A stretch of 64,000 nucleotides of DNA, from IMG/VR virus record IMGVR_UViG_3300008116_000055, positions 35,542 through 99,541 of that record, one strand, 5' to 3'. The DNA comes from a virus. Positions 43,593 to 52,212 of the stretch are shown in pieces. Under the pieces are notes generated by a model, which was given only the letters and a program-made list of their open reading frames with translations, was not told the DNA's origin and ran no database searches. The first letter of the stretch is position 1; every line of letters starts with the position of its first letter. The translations under genes were made by a program, and so were the position numbers.

Positions 43593-44196
43593 TATAAAAT
43601 TTAAGAATGCACCCAAAATTTTGGGATTAGACATTTCAACCAAGACCATCGGATGGGCGCTATTTGATGTTAATTCTTCGCGACTTTTAGAATTGACACA
43701 CTTTTCTCCTAAAATAAAACCTCAACCTGAAGATAAGATTGAGGAACTTCTAAAGAAGGCACAGGCGTTTAAAAAACATTTAGAAGATTATAAAGATGTG
43801 GGGATAACACGAGTTGTTATTGAGGAACCACTATTAAATTCAAATAACATTTACACTGTTGGAACATTATTGAGATACAACACAATGATTCTCAAATCGT
43901 GTTATGAGATTTTAGGTATTGTACCTACTTTCATTACCACCTACAATGCAAGAAAATATGCATTTCCAAGCTTAGTTGGTAAAAACGATAAGGGTAAGAA
44001 TGTTTTATTTGGTGGTTTACCTAAAGATATAGACAAGAAACACATTATATGGGAAAACGTAAATACCGTTTGTCCTGAGGTAGAGTGGTTGTATGGTAAA
44101 AACGGTCAATTGAAAAAAGAAAACTACGATATGAGTGATGCGGCAACAGCGGTGATTGGATTTGTGAACATGCAAAAATTAGGTATTTCCAATTAA
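43588..44196 (+). CDS. RuvC-like Holliday junction resolvase (RNase H fold)
   Basis: The 202-aa protein fits the RuvC/poxvirus-A22-like resolvase superfamily. The first strand GLDISTKTIGWALFD carries Asp15, VVIEEPLLNS carries Glu79/Glu80, and the C-terminal helix YDMSDAATAVIGF carries Asp181 and Asp184. Together these are the acidic residues that hold two metal ions. Such enzymes cut four-way or branched DNA during recombination and before packaging. T4 uses the unrelated endonuclease VII (gp49), so this would be a functional substitute. It opens the nucleic-acid block and is followed by an intrinsic terminator. Exact substrate is inferred from the family. Confidence 0.8.
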   Translation: MSIKFKNAPKILGLDISTKTIGWALFDVNSSRLLELTHFSPKIKPQPEDKIEELLKKAQAFKKHLEDYKDVGITRVVIEEPLLNSNNIYTVGTLLRYNTMILKSCYEILGIVPTFITTYNARKYAFPSLVGKNDKGKNVLFGGLPKDIDKKHIIWENVNTVCPEVEWLYGKNGQLKKENYDMSDAATAVIGFVNMQKLGISN

Positions 44197-44286
44197 AATT
44201 TGTTTTTATGAAAATGATTGTGTATACTTTGAAAAGAATTTGATTCAATAACTAATAATGTCAAGATAGCATTAGTATTTTGACAT

Positions 44287-44326
44287 AAGGTGGGAGGTTT
44301 TGGTGTATAACCCCCACCTTTTTTTA
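44287..44326 (+). terminator. Intrinsic terminator after the resolvase gene
   Basis: AAGGTGGG (44287-44294) pairs with CCCACCTT (44313-44320) and is followed directly by a T run. The loop is 18 nt. It lies 90 nt after the resolvase stop and 40 nt before the primase start, so the primase needs its own promoter. Confidence 0.85.
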
Positions 44327-44355
44327 TGCGGTTTGGTTTTACAATTTTTATTTTG

Positions 44356-44364
44356 TATATTTTA
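44356..44364 (+). promoter_or_regulatory. TATATTTTA box before the primase gene
   Basis: TATATTTTA sits just behind a terminator and ends 3 nt before the ATG at 44368. The same box occurs before the DUF1360-like gene and the 118-aa gene, with close variants before the sigma factor and the methylase gene, and is distinct from the TATTTATA box of virion genes. Confidence 0.45.
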
Positions 44365-44367
44365 TCT

Positions 44368-45306
44368 ATGCCATCAGTTGCCATTGAATACAAACCTGTT
44401 ATTGACATCCTTGAAGATATTCTTGGTGACTGTAGAATGCACAACGAATACAAAGGACAGTTGGCGTTTGATTGTCCAGTATGTTCCCACGAAATCAAAG
44501 GATTAGACCACGGTGATGGTAAAGGTAACTTGGAAATCAATTACAAAATGTTGGTTTATAAGTGTTGGTCATGTTCTGAATTATACAATACCCATGGCTC
44601 GGTTTACAAACTCATAAAAAAATATGGAAACGAAAAACATCTAAAAAGATATGAGTTATTAAAACCTGATGAGGTAGAACTTGTGGTAAAACAATTCAAA
44701 CAAGTTGAATTACCCAAAGAATTTATTGCACTTAACAATCCAAGTGACGGTGTTAAATTGACTCACCACTATAGACAAGCCATGGCGTATCTAAAAAAGA
44801 GAAACGTTACTGACAAAATAATAAGAAAACACAATATAGGGTTTGCATTCTCAGGACCATATGAGAATAGAATAATAATTCCATCTTATAATGAATGGAG
44901 ACAAATCAATTACTTTGTTGCACGTTCATTTTTGTCAAAAACTAAATTAAAATATAAAAATCCTGACGTACAAAAAGAGACAATTATTTTTAATGAAAGT
45001 TTGATAGATTGGTCAAAAAAAATTTATTTAGTCGAGGGTGCGTTTGACTCTATTTTTTTAGATAATGCCGTCCCAATGTTAGGTAAGTACATAAGTGATT
45101 TACTCTTTAATAAAATATATGACCTTAGATGTGAAGTGACAATATTGTTAGATGGTGATGCGTGGGACGACGCAGAAAAATTATATCACAAATTAAATTG
45201 TGGTAAACTATTGGGTAAGATAAACATCGTGAAACTACCTAAAGACAAAGACATTGCAGATTTACAAGGAAACTTAACCGAATACAAAGAATTTAAATTA
45301 GATTAA
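44368..45306 (+). CDS. DNA primase, DnaG/gp61-like
   Basis: The chosen ATG at 44368 gives 312 aa and places the start right after the promoter-like box and terminator. An in-frame ATG at 44326 would lie inside the terminator T-tract region and adds a hydrophobic leader without family match. A zinc-binding domain is formed by Cys36-Cys39 (CPVC) and Cys66-Cys69 (CWSC). A TOPRIM domain follows, with VEGAFDSIF (Glu223) and LLDGDAWDDA (Asp262, Asp264) as the metal-binding motifs. Such primases lay RNA primers for lagging-strand synthesis and normally pair with a replicative helicase, not seen in this window. It is 1 nt upstream of the PD-(D/E)XK nuclease. Confidence 0.85.
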   Translation: MPSVAIEYKPVIDILEDILGDCRMHNEYKGQLAFDCPVCSHEIKGLDHGDGKGNLEINYKMLVYKCWSCSELYNTHGSVYKLIKKYGNEKHLKRYELLKPDEVELVVKQFKQVELPKEFIALNNPSDGVKLTHHYRQAMAYLKKRNVTDKIIRKHNIGFAFSGPYENRIIIPSYNEWRQINYFVARSFLSKTKLKYKNPDVQKETIIFNESLIDWSKKIYLVEGAFDSIFLDNAVPMLGKYISDLLFNKIYDLRCEVTILLDGDAWDDAEKLYHKLNCGKLLGKINIVKLPKDKDIADLQGNLTEYKEFKLD

Positions 45307-45307
45307 A

Positions 45308-46162
45308 ATGAATTTAACAGAAATAGCACAGGAAATCAGAGAGTGTGTTGAAATTAGAAAAAAGGAGTTAGAACTTACTTTTTATGAAGATGAACACATT
45401 TATTTTATGAGAGATTTAGATGGAAAACATAGAAATAATTTTCCATCCGTATCAAAAGTCATTAAAAAATTTTACATCCCATTTGATGCAGAATCTAAAG
45501 CTTACCAAATGACAGATGGTGACGAGGAAGAAACTCGTTTATTGTTAGAAAAATGGAAGAAAGCGGGTGATTACTCTACAAATTTAGGTAGTAGGGTTCA
45601 TTACATGTTAGAAACTGATTTAGTTGGTAGATATGGTAATTATAAAGATGTGAGACAACCAATTTTTGAATGTGACAATCAACAAATCATGAAGAGTGAC
45701 AGTATGATATCAGCGGGTAAAGATTTTTTAACCTTGATGGAAGAAAGAGGTGCGGTACTCTTAGATACTGAAATGGTGTTGGGTGACCCTGAACTAGGAT
45801 ATGTTGGTCAACCTGATAAATGCTGGCTGATGATGAACAAACAAAAAGACGGATTTGGAATTGTTGTTACGGATTGGAAAACAAACCAAGAAAAGAATTT
45901 TCAAATACAACCCTATACTTCAAAAATGTTACACCCTTTTGAAAACTATTATGATACCGCTCTAAGTCACTATTATGTTCAACTACCATTGTATGGTAAA
46001 CTATTATTAAAAATGTTGGAAGGTAGTAAGTTTTCAGATATCAAATTATTAGGTTGTGTCATTACACATCTTAAAGATAATGGGACGTTTACGGAATACA
46101 AAGTCCCATCGGACATGACCAATTCGATTTTACAAATGGATATAAAAAAATACTTAAAATGA
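45308..46162 (+). CDS. PD-(D/E)XK nuclease, RecB/Cas4-like
   Basis: The 284-aa protein shows the motif order of RecB-family nucleases: GSRVHYMLE (about residue 98, the GxxxH motif), YVGQPDKCWL (the catalytic Asp), VVTDWKTNQ (the D-x-K motif) and HYYVQLPLYGKLLLK (the QxxxY motif). There is no cluster of cysteines for an iron-sulfur centre, which separates it from Cas4. It would act as a DNA exonuclease or endonuclease in recombination, repair or host DNA degradation. It overlaps the SbcD-like gene by 4 nt (ATGA), placing it in the recombination operon. Confidence 0.78.
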   Translation: MNLTEIAQEIRECVEIRKKELELTFYEDEHIYFMRDLDGKHRNNFPSVSKVIKKFYIPFDAESKAYQMTDGDEEETRLLLEKWKKAGDYSTNLGSRVHYMLETDLVGRYGNYKDVRQPIFECDNQQIMKSDSMISAGKDFLTLMEERGAVLLDTEMVLGDPELGYVGQPDKCWLMMNKQKDGFGIVVTDWKTNQEKNFQIQPYTSKMLHPFENYYDTALSHYYVQLPLYGKLLLKMLEGSKFSDIKLLGCVITHLKDNGTFTEYKVPSDMTNSILQMDIKKYLK

Positions 46163-46965
46163 TAAGAAAAATTATACACATATCTGATTTACACATCAGG
46201 ACCTTTCAATTACATGACATGTATAAGAAACAATTCAAGATGGTAATTGACGATGCGATGAGAAGAGTGGAAGATTGTAATTACGATGAGATAAGAGTGG
46301 TCATTACTGGTGACATTGCTCATCAAAAAATTAATATCTCAAACGAACAAATGATGCTCACATCTTGGTTCCTAACACAGTTACACGAAAACATCGGACC
46401 TGTTATAATAATACCAGGAAACCATGATTTTTTAGAAAATAATGTGAGTAGATTGGATAGTATTACCCCAATTGTTGAAATGTTGAATAATGAAAATGTC
46501 AAATATTTCAAAAACAGTGGGGTATATGAGGATGAGAACATTAATTGGGTGGTTTACTCTTTATATCAACACAATCAAAAACCCGATTTTGAAAAAGAGG
46601 ATAATAAATTTTATGTTGGTTTATTTCATGGACCAATACAAGGTTTGTCCACTGATTTAGGGTTCGAGTTTGAAAATGCCTACTCACCATTAAACTTTGT
46701 TGGTTTGGATTTATTACTTTGTGGTGATATCCATAAAAGACAAATGTTTGACTTACCCAACGGAGGTAAAGCTATCATGATTGGTTCTCTGATTCAACAA
46801 AATTTTGGTGAGACAGTTAATTATCACGGATACGGTGTTTATGACGTGGTAAACGATGAATACCATACTTATGATATAGAGAATGAACAACCTTTTCTAC
46901 ATTTCTCCATATCTGACATATTAGATATTGACAATGAATCAGAAAAACTACTTAATATTAGATAA
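46159..46965 (+). CDS. SbcD/Mre11-like recombination nuclease subunit (T4 gp47-like)
   Basis: Calcineurin-like phosphoesterase motifs are in order: HISDLHIR, VVITGDIAH, IIIPGNHDF, GLFHGPIQG and LLLCGDIHKR, with metal-binding Asp, His and Asn residues in each. With its ATPase partner at 48353-50719 it should process double-strand DNA ends for recombination-dependent replication, as gp47/gp46 do in T4. Length (268 aa) is somewhat short compared with T4 gp47, mainly at the C-terminal capping region. It overlaps the nuclease upstream by 4 nt and the coiled-coil gene downstream by about 32 nt. Confidence 0.88.
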   Translation: MIRKIIHISDLHIRTFQLHDMYKKQFKMVIDDAMRRVEDCNYDEIRVVITGDIAHQKINISNEQMMLTSWFLTQLHENIGPVIIIPGNHDFLENNVSRLDSITPIVEMLNNENVKYFKNSGVYEDENINWVVYSLYQHNQKPDFEKEDNKFYVGLFHGPIQGLSTDLGFEFENAYSPLNFVGLDLLLCGDIHKRQMFDLPNGGKAIMIGSLIQQNFGETVNYHGYGVYDVVNDEYHTYDIENEQPFLHFSISDILDIDNESEKLLNIR

Positions 46966-47449
46966 TGAATTCATAAAGTATTGTGAATTAAACAAAATTG
47001 AGAATCCTCAAGAATTTGCGGAACAAGTTTTTAAAAAAGGTTTCAATATTGTAAAGTACGGTGAAGTACCATTTGGATTTTCATCTGGTGAAAAGATAGT
47101 AGAGAAGGAAGTAATCAAAGAAATTATTAAAGAGATTCCCGTAGATAGGATAATTGAAAAACCAATTGAAATTATTCGAGAAGTTATTAAAGAGGTACCT
47201 GTTGAAGTTATTAAAGAGGTACCGGTGGAGATAAAAGGGGATACTCAGATTGTAGTAAGAGAGGTTATAAAAGAAGTCCCAATTGAAAAGATTATTGAGG
47301 TAAAAAATGACGAAGAATTAAACACTTTAAAAGTTGAAAATGAGAAATTAAAGTCTGAATTGGAAAGTCTAACAAAATCATTAGAGGGTCTCGGCAGAAA
47401 GGGTAAATTTATGAAGGACAGTAACCTCTCATCTTTATATGGTGAATAA
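46934..47449 (+). CDS. Coiled-coil protein with KEVPVE repeats, unknown function
   Basis: The ATG at 46934 gives 171 aa; an upstream TTG at 46928 is less likely. A short N-terminal domain (LILDNEFIKYCELNKI, then PQEFAEQVFKKGFNIV) is followed by charged repeats built from VIKEIPVE, EVIKEVPVE and EVPIEKIIEV (about residues 50-110). A Glu/Lys-rich coiled coil follows, and the end is SNLSSLYGE. It overlaps the SbcD-like gene and so is likely translated with the recombination genes. It may be a scaffold or bridging protein. I do not recognise the family. Confidence 0.6.
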   Translation: MNQKNYLILDNEFIKYCELNKIENPQEFAEQVFKKGFNIVKYGEVPFGFSSGEKIVEKEVIKEIIKEIPVDRIIEKPIEIIREVIKEVPVEVIKEVPVEIKGDTQIVVREVIKEVPIEKIIEVKNDEELNTLKVENEKLKSELESLTKSLEGLGRKGKFMKDSNLSSLYGE

Positions 47450-47472
47450 TTTTTTTATTGATTTTTTTTTCA

Positions 47473-47481
47473 TATATTTTA
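47473..47481 (+). promoter_or_regulatory. TATATTTTA box with upstream TTG, before the DUF1360-like gene
   Basis: TTG at 47458-47460 is followed by 12 nt and then TATATTTTA, ending 16 nt before the ATG at 47498. The same TTG-N12 layout appears at 52671 and 60839. Confidence 0.45.
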
Positions 47482-47497
47482 TAAAATACATTCAAAC

Positions 47498-47842
47498 ATG
47501 ACAAACATTTTTATTTGGATTATGGCAGCATATGGAATGAGCACTATAATCGTTTACGGTTCTATTTTTGACTCTGTAAGAGATTCCATACATAATTGGG
47601 CCAAAAATGAATACGCTCCTTTACAAGGAGTTGGAAATTTTATTTCAGGATTGATTAGTTGTATGTTATGTACATCAACATGGGTTGGATTCTTCTTTTC
47701 AATCTGTCTCGGGGGAATGACAACTCATTTTGGTATTCATTGGTTACCATCTATTTTCTTTGACGGTATGTTTACCGCGGGAAGTGTATGGGCTATAAAT
47801 GGAATAGTTGAATTCTTTGAAGAAAGTAGATTCAATAAATAA
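47498..47842 (+). CDS. Small membrane protein, DUF1360-like
   Basis: This 114-aa protein has an N-terminal hydrophobic segment (IFIWIMAAYGMSTIIVYG), a central LISCMLCTSTWVGFFFSICL segment with the Cys-x-x-Cys and Trp characteristic of DUF1360 proteins, and a third hydrophobic stretch (FDGMFTAGSVWAING). DUF1360 proteins are widespread in phages and their function is unknown. It probably sits in the host inner membrane. It has its own promoter-like box and lies between recombination genes, which may be accidental. Confidence 0.65.
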   Translation: MTNIFIWIMAAYGMSTIIVYGSIFDSVRDSIHNWAKNEYAPLQGVGNFISGLISCMLCTSTWVGFFFSICLGGMTTHFGIHWLPSIFFDGMFTAGSVWAINGIVEFFEESRFNK

Positions 47843-47870
47843 ACCCTGACGGGATGTTCAAAAATTTTAA

Positions 47871-48377
47871 ATGGGTTACATAAAAAGAAGTTTTGATGAC
47901 ACTGAAGTAAGAAATTTTGCTAAAATTTTCATTAAAGAAGTTTTTAACATTTTGTTCGAGTCACATCCTAATTCAAAAGCAATTGATTTAATTTGTGTTG
48001 ACGATAATTCATTTGGTGTGGAGTTGGAAAGAGGGGGTTGGATTGGTGATTTTTGGGAGAATGAATATTCCTTGATTAGTGGTTATGATTTTAGGACTGT
48101 TAATATTCCAATACGGAAGGTAAAGTATTGGTACGATAAAGTAGGTGATACTATAACCCCAAACAAAAATAAGCATTGGTTTATTAGAACAAACAGAGAT
48201 TTTACTCAAGTTATATTAATAAAACCAACCACAATTAAGAATAAAGACAAAATACTTTTCACAGAATTCAAACCAAACAATAGTGAAGAGATAGAAAAAT
48301 GGATGTCATTTAAAAAAGAACACGTTCAAACCTATAACTTAAAGAAGAACAAATGGACACTACAAAGAAAGAAGTAA
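47871..48377 (+). CDS. Hypothetical protein (168 aa), possibly nuclease-like
   Basis: I cannot assign the family. The middle carries VELERGGWIGDFWENEYSL, then FRTVNIPIRKVKYW, a pattern of acidic residues followed by a lysine-aromatic pair that vaguely recalls restriction-endonuclease-like folds. That reading is weak. The C-terminus is basic (LKKNKWTLQRKK). It overlaps the SbcC-like gene by 25 nt, suggesting coupled expression with recombination genes. No membrane or signal segment. Confidence 0.5.
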   Translation: MGYIKRSFDDTEVRNFAKIFIKEVFNILFESHPNSKAIDLICVDDNSFGVELERGGWIGDFWENEYSLISGYDFRTVNIPIRKVKYWYDKVGDTITPNKNKHWFIRTNRDFTQVILIKPTTIKNKDKILFTEFKPNNSEEIEKWMSFKKEHVQTYNLKKNKWTLQRKK

Positions 48378-50719
48378 CCAATCTTAAAAATCCCTACATT
48401 AAAGTTACATGGCAGGATACACATGAGAACTTCACCTCTGAAAAACTCAATAGAGTTAAATCATATTTTCAAAAGAAATACAACACAAAGTACGTTCAAA
48501 TTATAACTAAAGTTATATCCAATGATGACCAAACAAAATTAGCGTCATTAGACATAACAGAAAATATTTCTGATTTTCAGTACCAAAAAACTTTGATGAA
48601 AGATTTCGTTGAGGAGAATGAAATCAATATATCATTAGAAAGACTTAATAATCTTGACAATAAAGTAAATGAAGAATTCATCCGTAAAAACGGTGATAGA
48701 ATCAAATACACTAAATGGTATATCAAAAAGGTTGAATTTTCAAATTTCCTGTCCTATGGGGGAAACAATGAGATTGATTTTACCATATTACCCGGCATCA
48801 CAGTTGTAGAATCTACACCCAAAAATTTTGGTGGTAAGTCAACTGCAACAGTTGATTTAATGATGTTTTTATTTTTTAATAAAACCACAAAAACTAAAAC
48901 CAATTCAGAAATTTTCAATAGGTTCAGTAACAATGACGAAGTAAAAGTTAAGGGATACATAACCATAGACAATGAGGACTACATTATTGAGAGAATAAGC
49001 TCACGTAAGAAAACAAAAAGTGGTGATTATACCGTCACAAATAAATTGGATTTTTATAAAAAAAATCAAGATGGTACGATTGAAAATTTAACAGGTGAAC
49101 AACGTAGAGAAACTGAAGATTTTATAACAAAGGCAATCGGCACAGAGGAAGATTTTCTATCAACAATATTAACAACTGGAAATAATTTAGAAGAACTCAT
49201 TGAATCAAAACCTACTGCAAGAGGTTTAATACTTACAAAGTTTTTAGGTTTAGAAATTCTTAAAGAAAAAGAAGAAATCTGTAAAACAATTCAAAGTGAA
49301 TGGAGTAAAAAATTGATTTCCAATAATCATAATATGAATGATTTGGAAACAGAGATTACTTCTTTTCAAGAAGGTATCGATGAAAACAAATCAGAAATAT
49401 CTAGATTAGAAATTGAAACAACAAAAACTCAGTCAACCTTAAAAAATGCGGAAAATAAAAGAGATGATTTGTTGTCAAAAAGAAACACAGATATTGACCA
49501 AGATTTAATTCGTACCAATACAAGTCAAATAAAGGTTGATATTAGTAATTTGGAAAAACAAAAACAAGTTTCAATTACTAACGCCGATTCTGTTAATGTA
49601 AAAGAACCTTCACAGTTTTATCTTGAGGAAAATCATTTGTTACTAAAAGATGAAATGAATGGAATAGTTGTGGAAGGTAGAGTAAATGCTGACTCCATTA
49701 AACGAAACGAAGAACTAATAAAACAATTAGAGGAAGGACAAATATGTCCGACCTGTAAAAGAGCATTAGCTGAGGTTGACCACACTGATGAAATAAATAA
49801 ATTAAAAGAATTGGTCGAATCAATTAGGAAAATTCAAACAGATAATCGTAAGAAGTATGATGAATTAACTGAAAAGGAAAAGGTCTTTATTGATTTGAAA
49901 AAAGAGTACGATGGGTACGAAAAAAACAAAATTAAAAAGACAAGGTATGAGTTGGAGGTCGAGCAGAAAAAAATAGAAATTGAAAAGTTACAAACAAAAC
50001 TTGATAACTATGACCGCAACAAACAAAAGTTAGAAGAGAATCAAAGAATAGATGCTGAAATTGTGGGTTTAAAGTCTCAAATTGAAACCCTCAATGCAAA
50101 TCTAAGAAGTTATGGCACTACTATTGAAAGATTAAAAAATCAGAATCAAACTTTAACTGAAAAAATTGAAACTAATAAGGATTTAATTAGAAAGATAAAA
50201 GTTGAAAATGAAACTCAATCTATCTTCAAGGTTTACCTAACCGTTTTCGGTAAGAATGGAATCTCAAAGGTTATTTTAAAAAATATGGTCCCACTAATTA
50301 ACCAAGAGTTGTACAGACTTTTAGTTGATAGTTGTCACTTTATTTTAGAATTGAACATCAACGAGAGAAACGAGGTTGAATTTATAATGATTGATACTGA
50401 AACTAGAGTAGTAAAACCACTCGTTAGTGGTTCGGGTTATGAAAGAACTATTTCATCACTTGCCCTTCGAAGCGTATTAACCAAGATATCGTCATTACCC
50501 AAACCAAATATTGTTGTAATGGATGAAGTATTTGGTAAAATTGCGGATGAGAATTTGGAAATGGTGGGAGAGTTCTTCAAAAAAATTAAAGATTATTTTG
50601 AACACATATTTGTTATTTCCCATAACCCATTAATTAGAAACTGGTCGGACAATTTGGTTATGGTCAAAAAAGATAACAACATTAGTTCAATTGATTTTAT
50701 CACACCAAAAATTTCTTAA
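48353..50719 (+). CDS. SbcC/Rad50-like recombination ATPase (T4 gp46-like)
   Basis: The 788-aa protein has the split ATPase layout of SMC-like proteins. The N-terminal half holds YGGNNEIDF and a P-loop written as KNFGGKST (Lys162), lacking the first Gly of the usual GxxGxGKS. A long coiled coil contains a zinc-hook CPTC (Cys465, Cys468). The C-terminal half has a degenerate signature (SGSGYERTISSLALR, near residue 692) and Walker B VVMDEVFGKI (Asp724, Glu725). With the SbcD-like nuclease it should resect DNA ends. It has an extra N-terminal segment of about 110 residues before the ATPase begins. Well supported by motif order and partner. Confidence 0.88.
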   Translation: MDTTKKEVTNLKNPYIKVTWQDTHENFTSEKLNRVKSYFQKKYNTKYVQIITKVISNDDQTKLASLDITENISDFQYQKTLMKDFVEENEINISLERLNNLDNKVNEEFIRKNGDRIKYTKWYIKKVEFSNFLSYGGNNEIDFTILPGITVVESTPKNFGGKSTATVDLMMFLFFNKTTKTKTNSEIFNRFSNNDEVKVKGYITIDNEDYIIERISSRKKTKSGDYTVTNKLDFYKKNQDGTIENLTGEQRRETEDFITKAIGTEEDFLSTILTTGNNLEELIESKPTARGLILTKFLGLEILKEKEEICKTIQSEWSKKLISNNHNMNDLETEITSFQEGIDENKSEISRLEIETTKTQSTLKNAENKRDDLLSKRNTDIDQDLIRTNTSQIKVDISNLEKQKQVSITNADSVNVKEPSQFYLEENHLLLKDEMNGIVVEGRVNADSIKRNEELIKQLEEGQICPTCKRALAEVDHTDEINKLKELVESIRKIQTDNRKKYDELTEKEKVFIDLKKEYDGYEKNKIKKTRYELEVEQKKIEIEKLQTKLDNYDRNKQKLEENQRIDAEIVGLKSQIETLNANLRSYGTTIERLKNQNQTLTEKIETNKDLIRKIKVENETQSIFKVYLTVFGKNGISKVILKNMVPLINQELYRLLVDSCHFILELNINERNEVEFIMIDTETRVVKPLVSGSGYERTISSLALRSVLTKISSLPKPNIVVMDEVFGKIADENLEMVGEFFKKIKDYFEHIFVISHNPLIRNWSDNLVMVKKDNNISSIDFITPKIS

Positions 50720-50758
50720 TATCACTTTTTTTTCTTAGATTTAAAAAAAATAATTCAC

Positions 50759-51433
50759 ATGAACAGTAAACTATATAAAGACTTCGGACTATTCGCTAAG
50801 GACAAAGGGATTAGCGGTTTAAATTTACATCACTACAACAAACAAGTTGAAGACAGTTTAACTCCATACATATTGGAAGAGAGACAAATGAACGTAACCG
50901 TGATGGATGTATTCTCACGATTGATGATGGAAAGAATCATATGGGTTGCGGGTGTTGTAAACGATAACATGTCGACAGTGGTTCAAGCTCAACTTATGTT
51001 TTTAGACAGTATCGATAATACTGATATCACAATGCACATTGATAGTCCTGGTGGTTCTGTAAAAAGTGGATTATCAATGGTGGATGTAATGGATTATATC
51101 AACTCGGATATTCGTACAATCAACACTGGAATGGCAGCATCTATGGGTTCGGTTTTACTTGGTGCGGGTACAAAAGGTAAGAGATGTTCACTAAGATTCA
51201 GTAGAACAATGTTACATCAGTCTTCAGGAGGTTTTGAAGGTAATATTCAGGATGCTAAGATTAATATGAAAGAATGGGAAAAATTAAATAAAATTCTATT
51301 TGACCTATTGGGTGAATATTGTAACAAACCATCCGAAGTTGTCATGGAGGATGCGTCGAGAGATTTGTGGTTATCATCAGAAGATGCGTTGAGTTATGGC
51401 ATTATCGATGAGATAATTAGAAAGAAAAAATAA
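50759..51433 (+). CDS. ClpP-like serine protease
   Basis: The 224-aa protein keeps the ClpP catalytic triad: Ser128 in GMAASMGS, His153 in TMLHQSSGG, and Asp202 in SRDLWLSSEDA. The oxyanion-loop HIDSPGGSVKSG is also present. Length is close to bacterial ClpP plus about 30 N-terminal residues. Phage ClpP-like enzymes may process capsid or prohead proteins, or join with host Clp ATPases. No prohead or capsid gene lies nearby, so the role cannot be decided. No signal peptide. It stands alone, with 39 nt upstream. Confidence 0.85.
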   Translation: MNSKLYKDFGLFAKDKGISGLNLHHYNKQVEDSLTPYILEERQMNVTVMDVFSRLMMERIIWVAGVVNDNMSTVVQAQLMFLDSIDNTDITMHIDSPGGSVKSGLSMVDVMDYINSDIRTINTGMAASMGSVLLGAGTKGKRCSLRFSRTMLHQSSGGFEGNIQDAKINMKEWEKLNKILFDLLGEYCNKPSEVVMEDASRDLWLSSEDALSYGIIDEIIRKKK

Positions 51434-51443
51434 TTATTATTAA

Positions 51444-51451
51444 TATTTATA
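51444..51451 (+). promoter_or_regulatory. TATTTATA box before the candidate spanin pair
   Basis: TATTTATA ends 4 nt before the ATG at 51456, in the 22-nt gap after clpP. Sharing this box with virion genes fits late expression of lysis genes. Confidence 0.5.
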
Positions 51452-51455
51452 TCAT

Positions 51456-51848
51456 ATGGACGAAAGACTTTTAAACGCAAAAGAAAATACAAATAAAATT
51501 GCAGGTTTTCTTGCAAAGAACTATAAAACCGTTTTAATGGTTGTGTTCGGGTTGTTCGTTCTGTATTGGATGATTTTCATTTTAACACCTCGAGTGGGTA
51601 TGTCACCTGAAGATAAGGCGAAGATTGATTCTTTGAATGTTGTAATTAATAACATGTATAAAGAACAAGAAATGTTAGACGATAAAATCGACAACATCAA
51701 TAAAGAAATTGGAGAAGTTGATAATAGTATCGATAAAATTAAAAATCAAAAAACAATAGTAAAGGAAGTATATCATGAAAAAATTAATCGTGTTTCTAAT
51801 TTTACTGAGCCAGAGCTTGATAGCTTTTTCTCAGACAGATACAAATAA
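51456..51848 (+). CDS. Candidate inner-membrane spanin-like protein (130 aa)
   Basis: A short cytoplasmic N-terminus (about 22 residues) is followed by one membrane helix (TVLMVVFGLFVLYWMIFIL). A periplasmic coiled coil (KIDNINKEIGEVDNSIDKIK) and an end ELDSFFSDRYK complete it. This is the topology of an Rz-type inner-membrane spanin, which fuses inner and outer membranes at lysis. The next gene starts inside its 3' end in another frame, as in many spanin pairs. The call is based on topology and gene arrangement, not on homology. A generic membrane coiled-coil protein remains possible. Confidence 0.55.
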   Translation: MDERLLNAKENTNKIAGFLAKNYKTVLMVVFGLFVLYWMIFILTPRVGMSPEDKAKIDSLNVVINNMYKEQEMLDDKIDNINKEIGEVDNSIDKIKNQKTIVKEVYHEKINRVSNFTEPELDSFFSDRYK

Positions 51849-52203
51849 TAAAAATCGAACCCCCGAACCAGTAAAATGTTTACCGGTTTCTACATTTAAG
51901 TCAATTGCTAAAGACTTATTAAGAGGTGATTCTGCGATTGCTGAATTGAAATTATCAAATGAACAAATCACAAAATTAGAGGAAAAGGTTTCACTGAAAG
52001 ATAGTGTAATTGTTACCATGCAGAAGAAAGAGGAAAATTATTTAACAATAATTAAATCTCAAGACGAAAAATATCAAATTTTAGAAAATCACACAAAAAA
52101 TTTAGAATTACAGTTGAAGAAAGAAAAGGTGAAAAATAAGTTCAAAACCATCGTTGGGGGTGGACTTATTGCAATTTTATCCGTATTTTTAATCGTACAG
52201 TAA
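51775..52203 (+). CDS. Secreted coiled-coil protein with C-terminal anchor, candidate spanin partner (142 aa)
   Basis: The N-terminus MKKLIVFLILLSQSLIAFSQ is a clear signal peptide with the Ser-Gln end common in Bacteroidota. It lacks a lipobox Cys, so it is not a classical outer-membrane lipoprotein spanin. A coiled coil spans about residues 55-120, and the C-terminus (IVGGGLIAILSVFLIVQ) is a membrane anchor. The gene overlaps the previous one by 74 nt, with an AAGGAAG Shine-Dalgarno-like sequence 7 nt before the ATG, one of the few in the window. Together they may form a spanin-like pair. The C-terminal anchor rather than a lipid anchor would be unusual. Confidence 0.5.
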   Translation: MKKLIVFLILLSQSLIAFSQTDTNNKNRTPEPVKCLPVSTFKSIAKDLLRGDSAIAELKLSNEQITKLEEKVSLKDSVIVTMQKKEENYLTIIKSQDEKYQILENHTKNLELQLKKEKVKNKFKTIVGGGLIAILSVFLIVQ

Positions 52204-52212
52204 TTTATTTGA

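Noticed and set aside
44259-44285. Inverted hexamers TGTCAA and TTGACA as an operator or -35 element
   Set aside because: Only 6 bp, no matching -10 at a good distance, and the following terminator would stop any transcript from it.
44326-44367. Longer primase start at 44326
   Set aside because: It lies in the T-tract region of the terminator, before the promoter-like box, and adds a hydrophobic leader unlike primases. ATG at 44368 fits better.
44193-44540. Minus-strand 115-codon frame
   Set aside because: It overlaps the terminator and the primase zinc domain, and its product has no sensible composition; it is a shadow.
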